Part shown: positions 52,230 through 54,147 of the stretch, in pieces | Numbering within the stretch: the first letter of the stretch is position 1 | How the letters are laid out: each line of letters begins with the position of its first letter | Assembly (NCBI GenBank): GCA_005791535.1 | Contig: SXWH01000102.1 | Coordinates: 1-54,147, forward strand | Source of the DNA: Verrucomicrobiaceae bacterium | Lineage (GTDB): Bacteria; Verrucomicrobiota; Verrucomicrobiia; Chthoniobacterales; Chthoniobacteraceae | DNA length: 54,147 bases | Direction: 5' to 3' | The notes under the pieces: generated by a model | Databases searched by the model: none | Told to the model about the DNA's origin: nothing | The model's input: the letters and a program-made list of their open reading frames with translations, nothing else | Translations under genes and position numbers: made by a program

Positions 52230-53251
52230 TTTGCATCGGCCGCCGCTTCAAGCGCCTTGCCGAGGCCATGGTCTGCAACCTTCAATTCCTTACGGTTCGT
52301 GCCGAATCCGTAGAACGTCGGCGACCACGGGTCCACAAACGTCACGTCCGCCTTCGCGGGCACTTCGATTCCGAGGCCCCAGAAAACACCGTTCACCACG
52401 AGGCGGCGGAGGTCTTCATTCGCGAGGTCGGATGCCGCGCCCATTGTGGTTGTCAAAATCTTGTTGGTCTTGCCTGCGTCGTTCTTGTGCTCACGCGTCC
52501 ACACGATCGGCTGCATCGGCTCGTTCTTCTTGCCGGCGACGGGCTTCGACTTCGGATCGAGCGTCTCGGTGACCGCGCCGCGCATGAGGATGACGGAATC
52601 CGGCAGCGGGTTCGCCGTGTAAACATCCGAGTCGGCGAATACATTCACGACGCCACGAAGAACCGGATGCGACTTCTGCGCTTCCTCGATGATGCCGAGG
52701 CAGCCTTCCTTTTTGTGCGCACCGTGATGCGCGACCCACGTTTCACCGAGGACCTGACGGCCAAATCCACCCTGCCACTCCTTCGAGTTCCAGTTCCACT
52801 TCGCGTATTTGCTTTCCTTCGGGATTCCGCTGAAAAGATGCGTCGAAGTGCGCAGCGCCACGATCGGCACGCCGCGGTTCACCGCTGCTTCAAATTTCGC
52901 GAGCGTCTGCTCGTTCCACTTGCGAAAGCGCAGCGACATCACGATCGCGTCCGCCGAATCCAGCGAATCCGGATTGGTGAGCGAGTCGCCCTTGCCCGGC
53001 TGGATCGTGCCGTCGGCATCGGCCGAGAAAAGCACGTCGCAGTTGAACCCGTGGCGCTGGCTCAGAATCTTGCCGAGCATCGGCATCGATTCCTCGCTGC
53101 GGTACTCTTCGTCACCGGCGAGAAGAACGACCTTCTTCCCCTTGCCCGGTCCCTCCTTGCCTTCAAAGCGGAGAAAATCCTGCGCGGAAGCGATGCCGCA
53201 AAGGGTCGTGAGCGAGATGGCCGAGATGATGGTAAAGAGAGGCTGTTTCAT
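52220..53251 (-). CDS. Secreted ThuA-domain protein
   Basis: The ATG at 53251 starts a 343-residue protein with signal peptide LFTIISAISLTTLCGIASA and a ThuA (trehalose-utilisation-like, glutamine-amidotransferase-fold) domain: KKVVLLAGDEEYRSEESMPML, DAIVMSLRFRKW, VPIVALRTSTHLFSGIP, WVAHHGAHKKEG and ILTTTMGAASDLANEDLRRLVVNGVFW. It ends in ADAKKK at the A9 run. ThuA proteins of PVC bacteria commonly accompany sugar dehydrogenases. A start at 53323 would put 24 residues before the signal and is unlikely. It is probably the N-terminal part of a larger product made by frameshifting into the next gene. Confidence 0.85.
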   Translation of the reverse strand: MKQPLFTIISAISLTTLCGIASAQDFLRFEGKEGPGKGKKVVLLAGDEEYRSEESMPMLGKILSQRHGFNCDVLFSADADGTIQPGKGDSLTNPDSLDSADAIVMSLRFRKWNEQTLAKFEAAVNRGVPIVALRTSTHLFSGIPKESKYAKWNWNSKEWQGGFGRQVLGETWVAHHGAHKKEGCLGIIEEAQKSHPVLRGVVNVFADSDVYTANPLPDSVILMRGAVTETLDPKSKPVAGKKNEPMQPIVWTREHKNDAGKTNKILTTTMGAASDLANEDLRRLVVNGVFWGLGIEVPAKADVTFVDPWSPTFYGFGTNRKELKVADHGLGKALEAAADAKKK

Positions 53252-53287
53252 ATGGAGTGGTGAGTTCTTCGTTGCGAAGGGCGGGCT

Positions 53288-53305
53288 TTTGAACACGTTT
53301 TCAAA
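53288..53305. promoter_or_regulatory. Candidate LacI-family operator upstream of ThuA
   Basis: TTTGAACACGTTTTCAAA is palindromic except at one position pair and has the central CG and the TGAAnnCG-half-site spacing of LacI/GalR-family (cre-like) operators. It lies 37-54 bp upstream of the ThuA ATG and 49 bp after the dehydratase stop, the right place to control the sugar-oxidation genes. No LacI-type regulator is encoded in the window. Confidence 0.45.
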
Positions 53306-53353
53306 GAGGCGTCGAGCGAACACTTGTCGGCAGAAAAACCGAGTCGCCCGCCG

Positions 53354-54147
53354 CTAACTCAGCCGGGCGGTGATTGCGCCGACATCGTACACGCAGCCGC
53401 CCCACGTCCCGCCGCTCGCAGCCTGGAGTGCAGCCCAGAGCCGCGTGTCCTCGGGGAGCGACGGATGCGGCGCGAGGCCCTCGATTGCCGGGCGGCCCTC
53501 CAGGATGCGCGCGCCTTCCTCCGGCGGGAATTCCCGTCCGTCGCAGCCGATAAAGTCCACCGTCCCGGTCATCGCGGTGCGATCGATGACGATGCGCACG
53601 ATGTCGCCGTCGCGCAGTTTTCCGAGCGGACCGCCGGCGAGCGCCTCCGGTCCCACGTGACCGATGCACGCACCCGTGCTCACTCCGCTAAAGCGCGCGT
53701 CGGTGATGAGCGCGACCTGCTTGCCAAACGGCAGATGCTTCAGCGCGCTCGTCAGTTGATACGTCTCTTCCATGCCCGTTCCCATCGGCCCGGCTCCGGC
53801 GAGGATGAGAACATCCCCCGCCGCGATGCGACCTCCGCGGATGGCTGCAATCGCGTCTGCTTCGCGGGTGAAAACGCGCGCCGTCCCCTGCTTTCGATAC
53901 ACACCGTCGGGGCCCACGACTGCGGGGTCGATTGCCGTGGCCTTCACCACGCTGCCTTGCGGCGCGAGGTTCCCCACCGGAAAAACCACCGTGCCCGTCA
54001 GCCCGCGCTCCTTCGCTCTTGCGGGTGGGAGCACTACGTCATCCGCATCGACTCCATCGAGACTCCGCAGCAACTCGCGGAACCGCGTCCGCCTTTCGCT
54101 TGCCGCCCACGCGTCGAGATTTTCGCCGAGCGTCTTTCCGGAAACCG
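53354..54147 (-). CDS. IlvD/Edd-family sugar-acid dehydratase (YjhG/YagF-like), C-terminal part
   Basis: The reading frame is open to the window edge; its 264 visible codons are the C-terminal portion. [84 protein letters not shown] and a terminal [21 protein letters not shown] mark the family. The last block fits the YjhG/YagF D-xylonate dehydratase branch better than IlvD of branched-chain amino acid synthesis. It would dehydrate an aldonic acid to a 2-keto-3-deoxy acid, using an Fe-S cluster bound by the part outside the window. Its neighbour is the ThuA/dehydrogenase pair, which would supply such aldonic acids; this is inference. The operator lies downstream of its stop. Confidence 0.85.
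   Translation of the reverse strand, partial: VSGKTLGENLDAWAASERRTRFRELLRSLDGVDADDVVLPPARAKERGLTGTVVFPVGNLAPQGSVVKATAIDPAVVGPDGVYRKQGTARVFTREADAIAAIRGGRIAAGDVLILAGAGPMGTGMEETYQLTSALKHLPFGKQVALITDARFSGVSTGACIGHVGPEALAGGPLGKLRDGDIVRIVIDRTAMTGTVDFIGCDGREFPPEEGARILEGRPAIEGLAPHPSLPEDTRLWAALQAASGGTWGGCVYDVGAITARLS

Noticed and set aside
1..54147. tRNA, rRNA, CRISPR, insertion sequence or prophage
   Set aside because: Gaps are under about 160 bp and I saw no cloverleaf, repeat-spacer array, transposase, integrase or phage gene.

Overview
The window reads as a chromosomal segment of a Verrucomicrobiota-like (PVC superphylum) bacterium with GC in the high-50s by eye. Pointers are a PVC-type dehydrogenase/cytochrome c protein next to a ThuA protein, a DUF4159 gene beside a large DUF4175-like coiled-coil membrane protein, AmmeMemoRadiSam genes, lipoproteins with a DVRG-PPGT tail, and many starts without a clear Shine-Dalgarno. 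This assignment is inference from gene families, not a phylogeny. Genes are packed tightly: no gene-free stretch exceeds about 160 bp, and I saw no rRNA, tRNA, CRISPR array, insertion sequence or prophage.

Layout. 1-1.6 kb: tail of a copper P-type ATPase and a chromate transporter broken by an in-frame TAG. 1.6-5.2 kb (minus): AmrS, a fused AmrB-AmrA protein and a secreted YHYH/EF-hand protein. 5.3-7.5 kb: small secreted protein, phospholipase-D-type lipoprotein, membrane protein. 7.5-12.0 kb (minus): parvulin foldase, flavin halogenase-like enzyme, chorismatase and argC, closed by a terminator buried in the argC stop. 12.1-18.5 kb (plus): Ycf46-like AAA ATPase, two-component pair, surE, class-V aminotransferase. 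18.6-21.6 kb: copper cassette (Cys-rich small protein, multicopper oxidase fused to a barrel-like tail, YHS lipoprotein). 21.6-22.8 kb: PQQ-repeat protein. 23.0-26.8 kb: pseudopilin/PilX-like operon. 26.9-32.0 kb: DUF4175-like protein, DUF4159 protein, UshA-like/tetraheme cytochrome. 32.0-36.0 kb (minus): hybrid histidine kinase, MoxR ATPase, acetyltransferase, short RecO. 36.1-40.1 kb: menaquinone methyltransferase, glycosyltransferase, alpha/beta hydrolase, UDP-glucuronate decarboxylase. 40.1-45.0 kb (minus): tyrA-aroA-sdhB-alpha-amylase, preceded by an intrinsic terminator. 45.0-46.6 kb: two paralogous lipoproteins and an unknown protein. 46.6-48.8 kb: xseB-dxs. 48.9-54.1 kb (minus): SGNH/PVC dehydrogenase/cytochrome c protein, ThuA protein, and the C-terminal part of an IlvD/Edd-family sugar-acid dehydratase that runs off the window.

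The strongest unusual signal is at 52185-52229. The ThuA gene ends in A9-G-TAG, containing a dnaX-type A AAA AAG heptamer in the correct phase, followed 12 nt later by a perfect 7-bp stem. The -1 frame is open from there straight into the dehydrogenase/cytochrome c gene, which has no ATG and no signal peptide of its own. Either programmed -1 frameshifting (or transcriptional slippage) makes a secreted ThuA-SGNH-dehydrogenase-cytochrome fusion of about 1,453 residues, or one gene has been split by a homopolymer indel. A near-palindromic LacI-family-type operator sits just upstream of the ThuA gene. The second candidate system is the translationally coupled halogenase-like/chorismatase pair, which could make a halogenated or hydroxylated hydroxybenzoate from chorismate.
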